A DNA stretch of 64,000 nt from Bombyx mori (taxonomy: Eukaryota; Arthropoda; Insecta; Lepidoptera; Bombycidae): the NCBI RefSeq assembly GCF_030269925.1, contig NC_085127.1:3107501-3171500 (forward strand), in the 5' to 3' direction. A model generated the notes under the pieces. That model saw nothing but the letters and a program-made list of their open reading frames with translations. It did no database searches and was not told the origin of the DNA. Made by a program: the position numbers and the translations under genes. Of this stretch, positions 23,554 to 35,700 are shown piece by piece; positions within the stretch are counted from its first letter, which is position 1; every line of letters begins with the position of its first letter.

Positions 23554-24159
23554 ATGTTCTTTTATAGTTTGATATCGTTAACTATTCACTCATTGTTCGT
23601 TACCCTCGACAGTAGGATGACATTCCGCCCCCACATCAAGACGGTACGCGATCGTGCCGCCTTCATCCTAGGACGTCTCTACCCGATGATATGTAGGCGA
23701 AGTAAAATGTCCCTTAGAAATAAGGTGACACTCTACAAAACTTGCATACGCCCCGTCATGACCTATGCAAGTGTAGTGTTCGCTCACGCGGCCCGCATAC
23801 ACTTAAAATCCTTTCAAATTATTCAATCCCGTTTTTGCAGGATAGCCGTCGGAGCCCCGTGGTTCGTCAGGAACGTCGACCTCCATGACGACCTGGACTT
23901 AGAGTCCATCAGTAAGTATCTTCAGTCGGCGTCCATGCGCCACTTCGATAAAGCGGCACGACACGAGAACCCTCTCATCGTGGCCGCCGGTAACTACATT
24001 CCCGATCCTGCGGACAGAATGGAAAGCAGTCGACGTCGCCCAAAACACGTCATCTCGGATCCTCCCGATCCACTAACGGTGCTTTTAGGTACTTCAAGCA
24101 CCGGTCACCGTTCTCGTCGAACCCGTCGCTTGCGACGAAGGGCTCGACGAGTAAATTAA
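23554..24159 (+). pseudogene. Jockey-like LINE reverse transcriptase C-terminal frame
   Basis: A 201-codon frame. From about residue 17 it reads VTLDSRMTFRPHIKTVRDRA, LGRLYPMICRRSKMS, LYKTCIRPVMTYASVVF, the conserved RT thumb and C-terminal region, then NPLIVAAGNYIPDP and an Arg-rich end. The first ~16 codons come from flanking DNA, so the start codon is incidental. No catalytic FADD is present; it is a 5'-truncated copy. Confidence 0.88.
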
Positions 24160-24362
24160 CTCTCAGACACAGCCCACTGAGTTTCTCGCCGGATCTTCTC
24201 AGTGGGTCGCGTTTCCGATCCGGTGGTAGATTCTGCGAAGCACGACTCTTGCTAGGGTTCGTGTTAGCAACATCGTCAGGTTTGAGCCCCGTGAGCTCAC
24301 CTACTAAAGTTAGGGTTACGCTGAAATAGCCGCTAGGGCTATCAGCTTAGGTAGGAAAAAAA
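23600..24362 (+). mobile_element. Jockey-like LINE 3' portion (probably BMC1-type)
   Basis: Contains the RT C-terminal frame (23554-24159) and the 3' UTR up to an A-rich tail at about 24355. The 3' UTR holds ACAGCCCACTGAGTTTCTCG, the GATCCGGTGGTAGATTCTGC block and a terminal hairpin (GCTGAAATAGCC...GGCTATCAGC). The same 3' end occurs at 4085, 7742, 11810, 15233, 34640, 41510, 46440, 50600, 55786 and 63540. Confidence 0.85.
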
Positions 24363-24870
24363 AACATTGTTCGTTCATCTGATTGTACGAGAATTGAACG
24401 CATCACTATTACTTTAAATATGGCAACATTATTTTACAAAGTGACATTAGCTACTGTCAGTTGGCTTCGTCTAATTAAAAATACGACTACCTATAGGTAA
24501 TTGTGATTTTTCGTTCCGCTTTTTCTTAAGCATGTTGCACAGCCCCATTTTCGAATTGCATTAACTCGGAACACACCCACAAGTCACAACTTAAATGTCA
24601 CGCGGTGACATTTGAACGTTTTTTTTTTTATTTACTTCATTTGTAGGATGACATTTGGAGGGTTTTACTGGCCGAGTCGTGTGCGGAACATTAATTTTGT
24701 TGTTCGCAAGCGATAATACGAACGTTCTTCTTTTGTTACGATGTTTTTATGTACGCTCAATGATATTTAAGGGTAGTGTGTATTTCATTTTATAGTTAGG
24801 ACGTGTACGATCGACCCCATCTGGTATTGATAGGAATGGACCTCACAGACATCGTTAAGTCTCAATTTTT

Positions 24871-25236
24871 AAGCTATTGCATAGATTTTATCGCGGGCCT
24901 TGAGCGCGGCGACCGAATCATGAAATTCCGTAACGAAAAAAACCTTACACCCCTCACTTCGCCTACCATGTAGCTCGCGTTCAACACATTCACACGTTGC
25001 GCTTGTGTTGTGTTTGTGAATAAGCGCGTGGCGTGACGTCACACTGCATGCGCATCATGAATTCTGCCCATCTCTCTCTCGCGCGGTCTAGCTTATGAGT
25101 GTGAAGAGGACAGTTAAGGTTTTGCTTTTATTAATGTTTAATATAGCGTGATCTTGTTTTATTATTGTTTTAATATTAAATTATCATTGGCTAATTATAA
25201 TTGCATAAGTTGATAAAAATTGCTATGCAATAGCTT
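24871..25236 (+). mobile_element. MITE-like element with inverted ends (copy 1)
   Basis: AAGCTATTGCATAGATTTTA at the left and the reverse complement (TATGCAATAGCTT) at the right, about 366 bases. A shared 28-base extension ending GTGCCACACG leads into a Bm1. Copy 2, inverted, is at 45667-46034. Confidence 0.7.
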
Positions 25237-25264
25237 TACCGCGGCAGTTCCCGAGTGCCACACG

Positions 25265-25507
25265 TTTTTTTTTATTGTTTATATGAGTGGATGAGCTCAC
25301 AGCCCACCTGGTGTTAAGTGGTTTCTGGAGCCCATAAATCTAGAACGTAAATGCGCCACCCACCTTGAGATATAAGTTTTAAGGCCTCAGTATAGTTACA
25401 ATGGCTGCCCCACCCTTCAAACTGAAACGCATTACTGCTTCACAGCAGAAATAGGCGTGGAGGTGGTACCTACCCATGCGGACTCACCAGAGATCCTACC
25501 ACCAGTA
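25265..25507 (-). repeat. Bm1, head-less, joined to the 24871-25236 element
   Basis: Begins in poly-T directly after GTGCCACACG. The copy at 45394-45639 has the same junction. Confidence 0.9.
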
Positions 25508-25819
25508 ATCATTTCAATTGTGGATTGTATTCATTGGAATATTTCGGCTAAACAAAAACCACGTCTTTTTATAAAAAAAATCCTCACATATCTATAGATA
25601 TTCAGTATGGATCAGCATAGACATAAGTAAAACTTGTAATAACAGTGTGTAATTGAATAAACACATTACTGCTACTACGGGAGAGTTGTTAATGAAATCG
25701 GGGCGTTGTGTCCCATGAGACGATTGCGCGACAGTAATTACACGCTGTACTAACCGAGCGATTCTATACAACTGCGACGTAAGAAACGAAGCGACGAATT
25801 AATAATTTATTAATTTGAA

Positions 25820-26256
25820 GTCGTCGTGGCCTAAAGGATAAGACGTCCGGTGCATTCGTGTTGAGCGATGCACCGGTGTTCGAATCCCGCTGGCGGGTAC
25901 ACCAATTTTTCTAATGAGATACGTACTTAGCAAATGCTCACGATTGACTTCCACGGTGAAGGAATAGCATCGTGTAATAAAAATCAAACTCGCAAAATTA
26001 TAATTTGCGTAATCACTGGTGGTAGGACCTCTTGTCAGTCCGCACGGGTAGGTACCACCACCCCGCCTATTTCTGCCGTGAAGCAGTAATACGTTTCGGT
26101 TTGAAGGGTGGGGTAGCCGTTGTAACTATACTGAGACCTAAGAACTTATATCTCAAGGTGGGTGGCAGATTTACGTTGTAGATGTCTAGGGGCTCCAGAA
26201 ACCACTTAACACCAGGTGGGCTGTGAGCTCGTCCACACATCTAAGCAATAAGAAAA
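25820..26256 (+). mobile_element. Bm1 SINE, full length
   Basis: tRNA-related head TCGTCGTGGCCTAAAGGATA with a B box GGTGTTCGAATCCCGC, then the Bm1 body (GTGGTAGGACCTCTTGTCAG ... GGTGGGCTGTGAGCTCGTCC) and an A-rich tail. This is the reference copy for the partial ones. Confidence 0.92.
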
Positions 26257-26347
26257 ACGAATAGTATGAAAGTATTTATCTGGATAACTTTTGACATTGT
26301 GAAAACAAAGACCATAAGCTTCATCTAGAGCATTATTATTATTACAA

Positions 26348-26589
26348 TTTTTTTTTATTGCTTAGGTGGGTAAACGAACTCACAGCCCACCTGGTGTTAA
26401 GTGGTTACTGGAGCCCATAGACATCTACAATGTAAATGCGCCAGCCACCTTGAGATATAACTTCTAAGGTCTCAGTATAGTTACAACGGCTACCTCACCC
26501 TTCAAACCGAAACGCATTGCTGCTTCACGGCAGAAATAGGCGGGGTGGTGGTACCTACCCGTGCGGACTGACAAGAGGTCCTACCACCA
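26348..26589 (-). repeat. Bm1, head-less
   Basis: TTTATTGCTTAGGTGGGTAA through GAGGTCCTACCACCA. Opposed, about 90 bases away, to the full-length copy at 25820. Confidence 0.9.
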
Positions 26590-26999
26590 AATTAAACAAG
26601 TCTCCGGATACGCGCTGAAGTTGAAAGTGGCATCCATAATATTGACTTGCTCACCCCATATCTATCTTGTAAACACAAAGAATGTAGCTAAAATAAGGTA
26701 TTCGATGCGTTAAGACACGTAATCGGTAAGCTCTGCACGTATCTTATAGGTGCTTTGTCGGGATTTGCTGTAACGATTCAATTGCTCGCAAGATGGCGCT
26801 TATAAATCACTCCGTACTCGGGTTTCCCGTACTTCTTGTTCTACCGAATCGTTCTTTGAATTTGTTTTATGGTGTATATTTATATACCTTAAGTAATTCA
26901 ATGCGCGACGTTCCCTATTGGAATGTTTTCCAAATAAATAACAAACGTATCAATGAATGTCCTATTTGCAGGTTAATAAATTTGAGTGCGTTTCCAGAG

Positions 27000-27226
27000 A
27001 TCTTTTTTGCCACGTACCATCCGGCTATGGAATGAGCTCCCCTCCACGGTGTTTCCCGAGCGCTATGACATGTCCTTCTTCAAACGAGGCTTGTGGAGAG
27101 TATTAAGCGGTAGGCAGCGGCTTGGCTCTGCCCTTGGCATTGCTGAAGTCCATGGGCGACGGTAACCACTCACCATCAGGTGGGCCGTACGCTCGCCTGC
27201 CTACAAAGGCAATAAAAAAAAAAAGA
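27000..27226 (+). mobile_element. CR1/Jockey-like LINE 3' end with RT C-terminal remnant
   Basis: Encodes FLPRTIRLWNELPSTVFPER and YDMSFFKRGLWRVLSG, the C-terminus of a second LINE family, then the 3' tail GGTAGGCAGCGGCTTGGC...GGCAATAAAAAAA. The tail alone recurs about ten times in the window. Confidence 0.85.
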
Positions 27227-27289
27227 GTTTTGACTGAAGACTACAAATATCCAAAATATATTTTCGAATAATATTGTGTATAATGTGCA

Positions 27290-27322
27290 TTTTATTTATT
27301 TATTTATTTATTTATTGATTTA
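27290..27322 (+). repeat. TTTA microsatellite
   Basis: TTTATTTATTTATTTATTTA run. Confidence 0.9.
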
Positions 27323-27429
27323 AGGATTACCGACAGGGTATACAGTAAGACATAAAATAACATCGACATGTATAGAGCAATTGATAACTGCAACTCTAAT
27401 TATAGGTATAGTGTGCGCGGAAGTCCTAG

Positions 27430-27910
27430 TCACCGCCTGAGGTATGTGAGCGGCAGGGAGAGAGAGGTAGACAAACGTCAAGCTAACTCAGTCAACTCGA
27501 CTATAATTAATTGAAATTATAAGTTTGTAAACTATTATGATTCTATTGACGAAGACTATTATACTTCTATAATCACAGATTTCTCGAAGACTACACTTTA
27601 GACAAATATTAATAAAGACAAACAATATTTGATCTGTTCTCAATTTGACCACAGACTATAAGCAATGAGAAAAGTTTGGCAATATACAACTAATACGCAT
27701 GCGTGCGTGTGTCAAATACATGATAGCGTGTGTAATGTTTTTTTTTATTGATTTAATGTATTTTTATGTATAATTTAAAAAAATATTAACATTCTGGACT
27801 CCTTCTCTATATTCTCTATAAGTGTAAGAAATTTCATACTCCTCCGTCCGCGTAATTTTCGTAAAAGGGGGTAGGTACAAAGTTTTTGCCTCACATATTA
27901 ATATAAATAT
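27430..27910 (-). repeat. Helitron-like relic, same family as 43702-44122
   Basis: Reverse-oriented: TCTCTATATTCTCTATAAGT, TTCATACTCCTCCGTCCGCG and GGTACAAAGTTTTTGCC match. The left end is diverged. Confidence 0.75.
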
Positions 27911-29169
27911 AAGCATAGATATAGCATTGTCACTTCACTAGACACCTGATACTAAATAAAAACTACTTTTAATTACATAATGATTCAACGCAAGAATCAT
28001 TAAGGTTGAAATGAAATATATTAGTTTAATAGATTGTTGTCGACTTTGAAAGCTTACGATGTATGCGCAGTGTCTGTACGCGCCCTAATTTAGACAGCGC
28101 ACGTGGTAAGCTAGGGATGTTACTTCCATAAGTAAAAATTGAATAGAAAAAGCATCAGCTCATTAAATTAATGGAATAGAGTGTACATTGATGACGATTA
28201 AAATCTAAAACAAAATGTTGTATGCTCTTCACCCGATATTTTTGTTTATTAACTAAAGAGTGGATGCCTATTAAGCGATCTGTGTCATTAATATTCAAAT
28301 TAAAGTTAATGTAGGAAAATTGACTATTATTACAATAAACTATAATGGCATTTTAATAAAAAAATTAAGCTTCAACTTCATCAATAAGCTAAGAAGACAG
28401 AAACAAGAAAAAAGAAAAACAGCTTTTCTTGATTAATAAAACAGTGCATTTCAACAATTCACATGCTATTAATATTTTATATATTTTATTTTAATATTAA
28501 TTATATATATAGAAAAATAAATGTATATATATATATACTTTTTAAATATTTCATTAAAATATTGTACGTTACGCGTTGCTAACGCTCGCGCTGGCCTACA
28601 TACACTACGCGCGTGCGTTCGAGTGCCACGCATTCACTCTCACTCTGTCTCTTTCTAGTATGGTAGCGTTAAACGTTTAACGCAACCTTGTCGAAAGTCG
28701 CATTAGAAGTTTCACTTCAAAAAAAAAGTCGTAAAACAAACTATTCTGAAGACAAACTCAATCCGGAGCCAGCCCTTATGACTTATGGAACTAACCATTT
28801 CGTATTGAAACAATCAATGCAATAAAGTCGAGTGCGCCGGCGGCCGGTAATCCGATTCCAAGCTACCGGCGCGGACTGTATCCGATTTTGCGATTACATT
28901 TCAATCTAGATTCTATTCCACATCTAGACCGGCCTTAACGTAATAGTTATTACTGGATCGTCATTATTTGATTGGCTTTTGTTAATTTGATTGGATGCGC
29001 GTGCTTTGGATACGTGATGCGGTTTATCCTTTTGATTCAAGCGAGAATTTGCTATTTGTAACGTCGGTATAAAGTTATTAATACTACAAGAATGATCTTG
29101 AATATATCAAATAAGAGCCGGTAATTAAGTCTGAGCGCCAGTGTGCTCAAAGTCATTACTGTTACTATG
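27911..29169. other. No gene recognised
   Basis: AT-rich, with a GC-richer patch (28565-28680, 28830-28930; GTCGAGTGCGCCGGCGGCCG). No frames or repeats recognised. Confidence 0.5.
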
Positions 29170-29414
29170 TTTTTTTTTATTGCTTAGATGGGTGGATGAG
29201 CTCACAGCCCACCTGGTGTTAAGTGGTTACTGGAGCCCATAGACATCTACGACGTAAATGCGCCACCCACCTTGAGATATAAGTTCTAGGGTCTCAGTAT
29301 AGTTACGACGGCTGCCGCACCCTACAGACCGAAACGCATTACTGCTTGACGGCAGAAATAGGCAGGGTGGTGGTACCTACCCGTGCGGACTCACAGGAGG
29401 TCCTACCACCAGTA
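29170..29414 (-). repeat. Bm1, head-less
   Basis: TTATTGCTTAGATGGGTGGA through GAGGTCCTACCACCAGT. Confidence 0.9.
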
Positions 29415-30439
29415 TGTCAAAGTTATGTGTATGATAATTACTACGTTATATTGTAATATGTATATTGTATTGGTTTAATTATGTCTACTACTCGCTTATA
29501 CCATAGAAAATACTGTATGTTCGTTACGATAATTTGTTTTGTTTTTTTTTTAAATAAAAAGTCTTATATTTTTGTACTCTACTTATACAAATTTACTCTC
29601 CTATAAAAATATCTATTTAAAAACGAAAAAAAAAATACACTTAATCGGAAGCGGTTATTATTATTTTTTGTCTTGGGCCAATGAAATTAAATAATTTTAG
29701 CGTGAGATCGGTCTTTAATACGTATGCAAATTTTCAAGTTGATCAGTACTCTAGAAGTTTTTGCAAATTACGTTAAAAAATTAAATAGACATTTAGAGGT
29801 AATATTAATAAAACTGTAATTAATAAGTCCCATTATACTAAGTATTGTTTGAGATTCATTCGAACATGCAAATTTAAAAGGAATTTTTAATTCTCTCACA
29901 CGTGTCACTATACTTTCATTGTATATGTAAACGAGCGAACTAACTTCACCCAATTAATTGCCAAAACAGCAACAAAACTTATACGGGCTTAAAATTAAAT
30001 CACATGATATTGAATGAATGAATGTTGGTGTTGACAGCCCTAGCGCTTCCTTTGAAGGGATTAAGGGCAAGTCCTCGAGGCGCGTTAATTACTAGCGTTC
30101 ACGTCAATCGTTAAAGGCTCGAACGCCTCTTTTATTTACAGGCCATAATGCCTTTTCAATTGTGGTAAATAACGATATACCTAAGTGTAATTTATCATTA
30201 CTCGATTAAAATTACTCGGCAATACCTCTAGAGTTCGCAGAACTAGGAGCGCGATAATTAGGATAATTAGGATAGTAATGAAATATATCTATGATAACAG
30301 ATATATTGGATATACTTAAGTATTATCGGATAAGCACGTTCGTATATTATCGATTTAGCGATATTATCGATATTTGTATGTAAACAAATTTGTATTTATA
30401 TTTTAATTGTTTAGTGAAATTTCAAATTAAACGCGTAAT

Positions 30440-30830
30440 CTTATTCAAAGGTTAAAGTAAAAATGGCGCGAAAAACGAGAAAAAAAATCTCTCCTGCAAA
30501 CGTTCCTGTGACGTAATCCCCAATTAATTGGACCGCTTCGATACGTTCGCTACTAAATTAAACATTTTCCCTTATTTAAAAACGAAATGAAGTCCATTTG
30601 AATTCGTTCCGCCGGTAATTACACAGTTTACAACGTGACAAAGCGATCGTTGGCGGCCATTTTGATAAAATGGCGATTCCAAAATATCCCAAGGGGTTTT
30701 GTTGGACAGAGGCTGAAACTTAAATTGACTCACGTTTGAAACTGAACAAATTAATCAATGCATTAATTACAAGAGTTTTGTTGAACTGCCTATCGAATTA
30801 ATTTCTACGGTGCGTTTTATTATAACGGAT
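30440..30830. promoter_or_regulatory. Low-copy island rich in regulatory motifs
   Basis: A non-repeat stretch downstream of fuss exon 7 containing TGACGTAA (CRE-like), the palindrome CCAATTAATTGG (paired homeodomain sites), and GGCCATTTTGATAAAATGGC, which holds two inverted GCCAT/ATGGC (Pho/YY1) cores. No coding potential is seen. Enhancer or Polycomb-element function is inference. Confidence 0.3.
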
Positions 30831-31125
30831 ATGAGTTATCATTAGTTGGTTTAATGATTTTAAGCGAATAATAACATACGGTAGCTACTATACGTACGTA
30901 TTTATTTTATAGGTTATTATTATGATTTTTTAATTAAGTTTGTATATCATTGACGATTAAGTTTGTGTCTTAATAAGAAATGCTTGAATATATACATCTT
31001 AGCGACAACAAAAAATTGTTCTTTAAGTTTTGGCATCGTGGTTTAAGCTCACTGAGAAATATTTCGACACAAACTCAATCGTGAGATATTAATGTAATTA
31101 AAATTGAAAATAAAAAAATACATGT

Positions 31126-31250
31126 TTTTTTATTATTTTTTTATTGCCCTTGTAGGCAGACGAGCATACGGCCCACCTGATGGTGAGTGGTTACCGTCGC
31201 CCATGGACTTCAGCAATGCCAGGGGCAGAGCCAAGCCGCTGCCTACCGCA
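31126..31250 (-). repeat. CR1/Jockey-like LINE tail
   Basis: TTTTTTATTGCCCTTGTAGG through AAGCCGCTGCCTACC, minus orientation. Confidence 0.85.
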
Positions 31251-31912
31251 AATATGTCCGTAAGTAGCCACAGTATGTTGTTAGTCGCTCAATGCAAGTC
31301 GTTTAAATACGATTTAAGTTTACCAAAATACAGCACAAAGATTGAAGAGAATTAGATTTTCAAACGCGACAATTACTAGTCTGTGAAGTCTGTGCTTAGA
31401 AAAAAAAAGTAATATCCTTTTTACAACTTTTTAAATTGGATCAGCGCCGAGGCTCCGTTTGCTTCGAATGCTGAAAGAGTATTCCGAGTCGAGTTGATAA
31501 AAACGTTTCGTTCAATGGAAATATATTAAATTGCATTTTACAGTCGCGAACGGACGATATTTCTGGTAGGGTTGTGTGCTGCGAGATTCACCAACCTTTT
31601 TTTTATTTTATTTTTTGTGAAGGAAAGATTACTGGTGTGACGCGGTGGCCTTTCCATTTTTACCAAGATAGGTCATTGTTATTGCGCTGCCTTGTCCGCT
31701 CACGGCTTCTCGGGTCTTAAATTGTTTCCGAATTCAACAGACCACAATTAATGTCGCCTTGGACCTTGTGACATTAGAATCGAGACCTTAAATATACTAT
31801 CTAAACCGCCACAAATAACGTAGGAAGGAATATCAATCCATGAAATTGAAATCATAGCAAAGTAGTCATTAGTAGTTTAGTAAGTACTTTATGGAAACGA
31901 CTACCTTTAAAC

Positions 31913-32356
31913 TTTTTTTTTATTGCTTAGATGGGTGGACGAGCTCACAGCCCACCTGGTGTTAAGTGGTTACTGGAGCCCATTGACATCTAGAACGTAA
32001 ATGCGCCACTCACCTTGAGATATAAGTTCTAAGGTCTCAAGTATAGTTACAACGGCTGCCCCACCCTTCAAACCGAAACGTATTACTGCTTCACAGCAGA
32101 AATAGGCATGGTGGTGGTACCCACCCGCGCGGACTCACAAGAGGTCCTACCACCAGTAATTACGCAAATTATAAATTTGCGTGTTTGATTTTTATTACAC
32201 GATATAATTCCTTCACCGTGGAAGTCAATCGTGAACATCGAATGTCGAATACGTATTTCATTAGAAAAATTGGTACCCGCCTGCGGGATTCGAACACCGG
32301 TGCATCGCTTCAACACGAATGCACCGGACGTCTTATCCTTTAGGCCAAGACGACTT
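31913..32356 (-). mobile_element. Bm1 SINE, full length
   Basis: Complete minus-oriented copy: poly-T, body, linker (AATTACGCAAATTATAAATT) and tRNA-like head ending near 32356. About 240 bases beyond fuss exon 7. Confidence 0.92.
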
Positions 32357-32593
32357 CATATGGCGGATATATAGATTGTAAGGCTTTCAATTCATGTGTG
32401 TTGGAAGATTGCTATGGCGATATCTGGTCGCGAAGTCATGACCTCCAGCTTGGAGGGGGCGAAGAATCTTTATTCCAATTTAACCATCTCATGTGTTAAA
32501 ATAGGCACTAACAACCGCATTGCAAAATAACCGCCTAATACCACATGGACATTCTCTATTACTTGCGCACCTGCTGAACTAGCTGATACTTAC

Positions 32594-32735
32594 CACGTTC
32601 CTCTGCTGGTCATCTTCAGTGGTTTCGATGTCGACGCTTTCGTCACTGTCTCGGTCGCTCTTCGGGGACTCCGGAGAACGCAGCGGAGTCCGGACCGGCG
32701 ATCGGCTGCGGCTCGGCGATGTGTGCACCGGCGAC
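32594..32735 (-). CDS. fuss: fuss exon 7: Ser-Pro/Arg and acidic segment
   Basis: Acceptor TTGTTACCAG, donor GTAAGT, phase 2 in and phase 0 out; 47 codons. Encodes SPVHTSPSRSRSPVR then DSDESVDIETTEDDQQRNV. Reading through the donor meets a stop after four codons, so either further exons follow or a short intron-retention form exists. Confidence 0.85.
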
Positions 32736-35700
32736 CTGGTAACAACACTGTATGTAGATTCCATCGATGTATGTGCCTGAGAAAGCTATAGTGAATGACA
32801 CTATGCTGAGACCACCAAACAGTTAACATTACCTTTTTATTTGACCTTTGCATTTTTCGCTTACGGTTGTCGTAAAGAATCCTCTTTTCATAACATTAGC
32901 GGTAGGCAGAGGTTTGGCTCTGCCCCTGGCATTGTTGAAGTCCATGGGCGACGGTAACCACTCACCATCAGGTGGGTCGTATGCTCGTCTGCCTAAAAGG
33001 GCCATAAAAAAATAAAAAAAACATGTCACAATTCGATCCAATATCCCTTCATTTCTGTATCGATTCAACAAGGCAACACAAGTTTCAACACGAGTTTCTT
33101 TCTGCAGATCACTCAAATCATGAGGCACCCATTTTTCATATTTTTTTATTTTATAGATTTGACGCAAATGAGTCAATATCGTTGATAAGGTAACGTTAAA
33201 CCATGCCGCTAATTCTTGGGTAGTTTGGCTCGGATCGGCTTCCACTTCTCTTTCAATTTATTGTTATTCACATGTCTGGGCGGTCTTCCAGGTGGTTCTT
33301 TCTTCAAATCGAAATGTCCATCACGACAGCGTTTAAACCAAAATCGCACAGTGCCTTCATTGGCAGTCTCCTCTCCAAGCGCAACATTGATATTGCGAGC
33401 TGTTTCTGCAGAGCTAGCTAGCTAGAGCTAGCTCCGCGTCGGAACTCGTATTCAAAAATCACTCGAAATTTCAAAGTATCCATCTTTCTTGTCTAAGCTG
33501 AATAAAAAAAAAAGAACTGAAAATTAATAATCGAATGTTGCACATTTTTTTAAAGAAGAACCTCATTGGTACCATTTAGAAAAAGTTTCACTCAAAAATC
33601 TCAAACCATGAAGGTTCTACGAGTATGTCGATTCGAAGTACCTATTACAATAAAATGGCAGTGACATTGTGATCTTCATCCAACGATGCAATCAGAATAA
33701 TACTCACCTATTTGGAGACCTAACGGGTGATCTAGCGGGGGACAGCTGTGGTGATTCAAGTCGACGCACTGGTCGAAACGCCCGTGGCTCCTCCATGGGA
33801 CCAACGCTGCTTAAAGCCGTCAGAGCTCCTGATAGAACAAAAAACTGGTCAATTAACGGTGATACAAAGCATTTTGGAGTAGAGTATTCCACTAAATTTA
33901 TCAAATCCGTTTAAAATTCCAACAAGATCAGATTTAGGACTATGAATAGTTGTACGTACGGTAACAGAATTAGGAGCTGATATGGTTAATCCTACTAAAA
34001 CTAAGGACTTAGATGCACTATGACCAAACAGTATATTTGTAGGAAAATAAGACAGAAACACTCAATAAGCATGAGCGTGTTACCTGGCGACCACAGTGTG
34101 GGTTTCAGCCAAGGTATGGCGTAAGGGAGGGGCAGTCTGGCTCCCCAGACGTAGTCAGCTAGTCTAGGCACTGGAGCATGAGCGCTTGGTGGACTGACTG
34201 TCGGCCTTTTGGCTTCGTTGCTGCTATCAGATTCCGGCCTGCGAACGAACACTCTCCTGAGGCACGATTTAAGGCTGAACAGATTAAAGTGATTATTTAC
34301 GTACTTTTCTTAATAAATTGCGCACTGCCGGCTCTGGTACACAGGTTTTATTGCACACACTACCGCTCGTTAAATATTTATTACATTCGAGCAGAAGACG
34401 TATGTAGCACACTGTGTGGACCTCCTGAATTACGTTAAAAAGGGTCCTCATTTTCCAGTCAAATGTTAGATAAGATATAAGAGTTCAACACCCTGTTCTT
34501 CTATGTTTATGAAGCGGTTTTTTCTTTGTTTTTTAATGTAATATATTTACATGCTTCAGTGTTACTAATAAATATTTTTTGGAAATAACTAGTTGATAAA
34601 TTTAATGATTCTAAATCGTGATGAGCGTGGATTTTCGGCCTTTTTTTTATGTTTGAGTTATTATTGGTGGCCCGGAGGCCTCTCCAGCTTCACCAGGGCA
34701 GGTGGACGAGCAAAGGCTCAGCTAGGAGGGGTGGAATTTGCTAAGCTGCCCGAGCACCTCCAAAGGAGACCTAACAACTCAAGGGCAACTGCTTGGCGAA
34801 TGAATCTACTACGGGATCGGAATCGTGACCCGTTTAGAAGATCCGGGAAGATCCGAGATTTTCGACCATTGCGCGAACATTAGTTATAACAATTTATTTA
34901 ATACAATGGAGCAAATGGCGTGTATCTCAAAATTTACAAATCACAACTTAAAGCGGATTAAGCAATGGGGTGCATCTAGTATATTAATAATTACATATTA
35001 GTGCTTTCATTAGAGAGAATAATTCCAAATTGAGAGTACTGCGAGGTGAAGAAATTGATCTCCCTACAAATATTGGAGGGAGAAAATAAACTCTTTCTTC
35101 GAAGAACACATTATCTGTACCAAGAGAGAACTCCTCTTAAAGGCAAGTCTCTTCTGAATAAGTGGAACTTATTAGATGTTACTTTTGCTTCTTCTTAGTC
35201 TTATCCCACATTATACGGTGTAGCATGTCCTCTTTTCACGCTTCATAAGGATTTGGCATGAATTTTATGACCAGCCGCCAGTCCGGCCTTAACAAAGCTG
35301 CCGACGCAAAGCCCTCTTGTATTTCTTTTTAATCACATTTCACAATTTTGTATGCTTTTGTACAAAAAATGTTTTTGCATCGTTACATCTCAAACTCAAA
35401 CAATTACATCGTCTCAAACTTTATCGTCTGTGTGTTGCATGTCGCGTGACGGTCGGCCGCGGTGTAGGGATAAAGTGAAAGGCGCTCGTCAGATCAGCTA
35501 AGGCCAATATGGCGGCGCCTATAGTTCGCAACAGCTGACCGTGTAAGACTATTACTCATTTGTGCCAGTGCTCCACGCTATTTTGTTTGTTTTTATGAAT
35601 GCTGAATGTCTATAATGTGAAAAAAGTTTCTCTTTTACCGTGGTTTCATAAAACTACACAATACTTTTTATTTTTAAGCTTAGACTTACCTAGCTGCAGA

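Noticed and set aside
23554..24159. Longest plus-strand frame in the left half as a host gene
   Set aside because: Its protein is the C-terminus of a LINE reverse transcriptase and the same sequence recurs elsewhere in the window.
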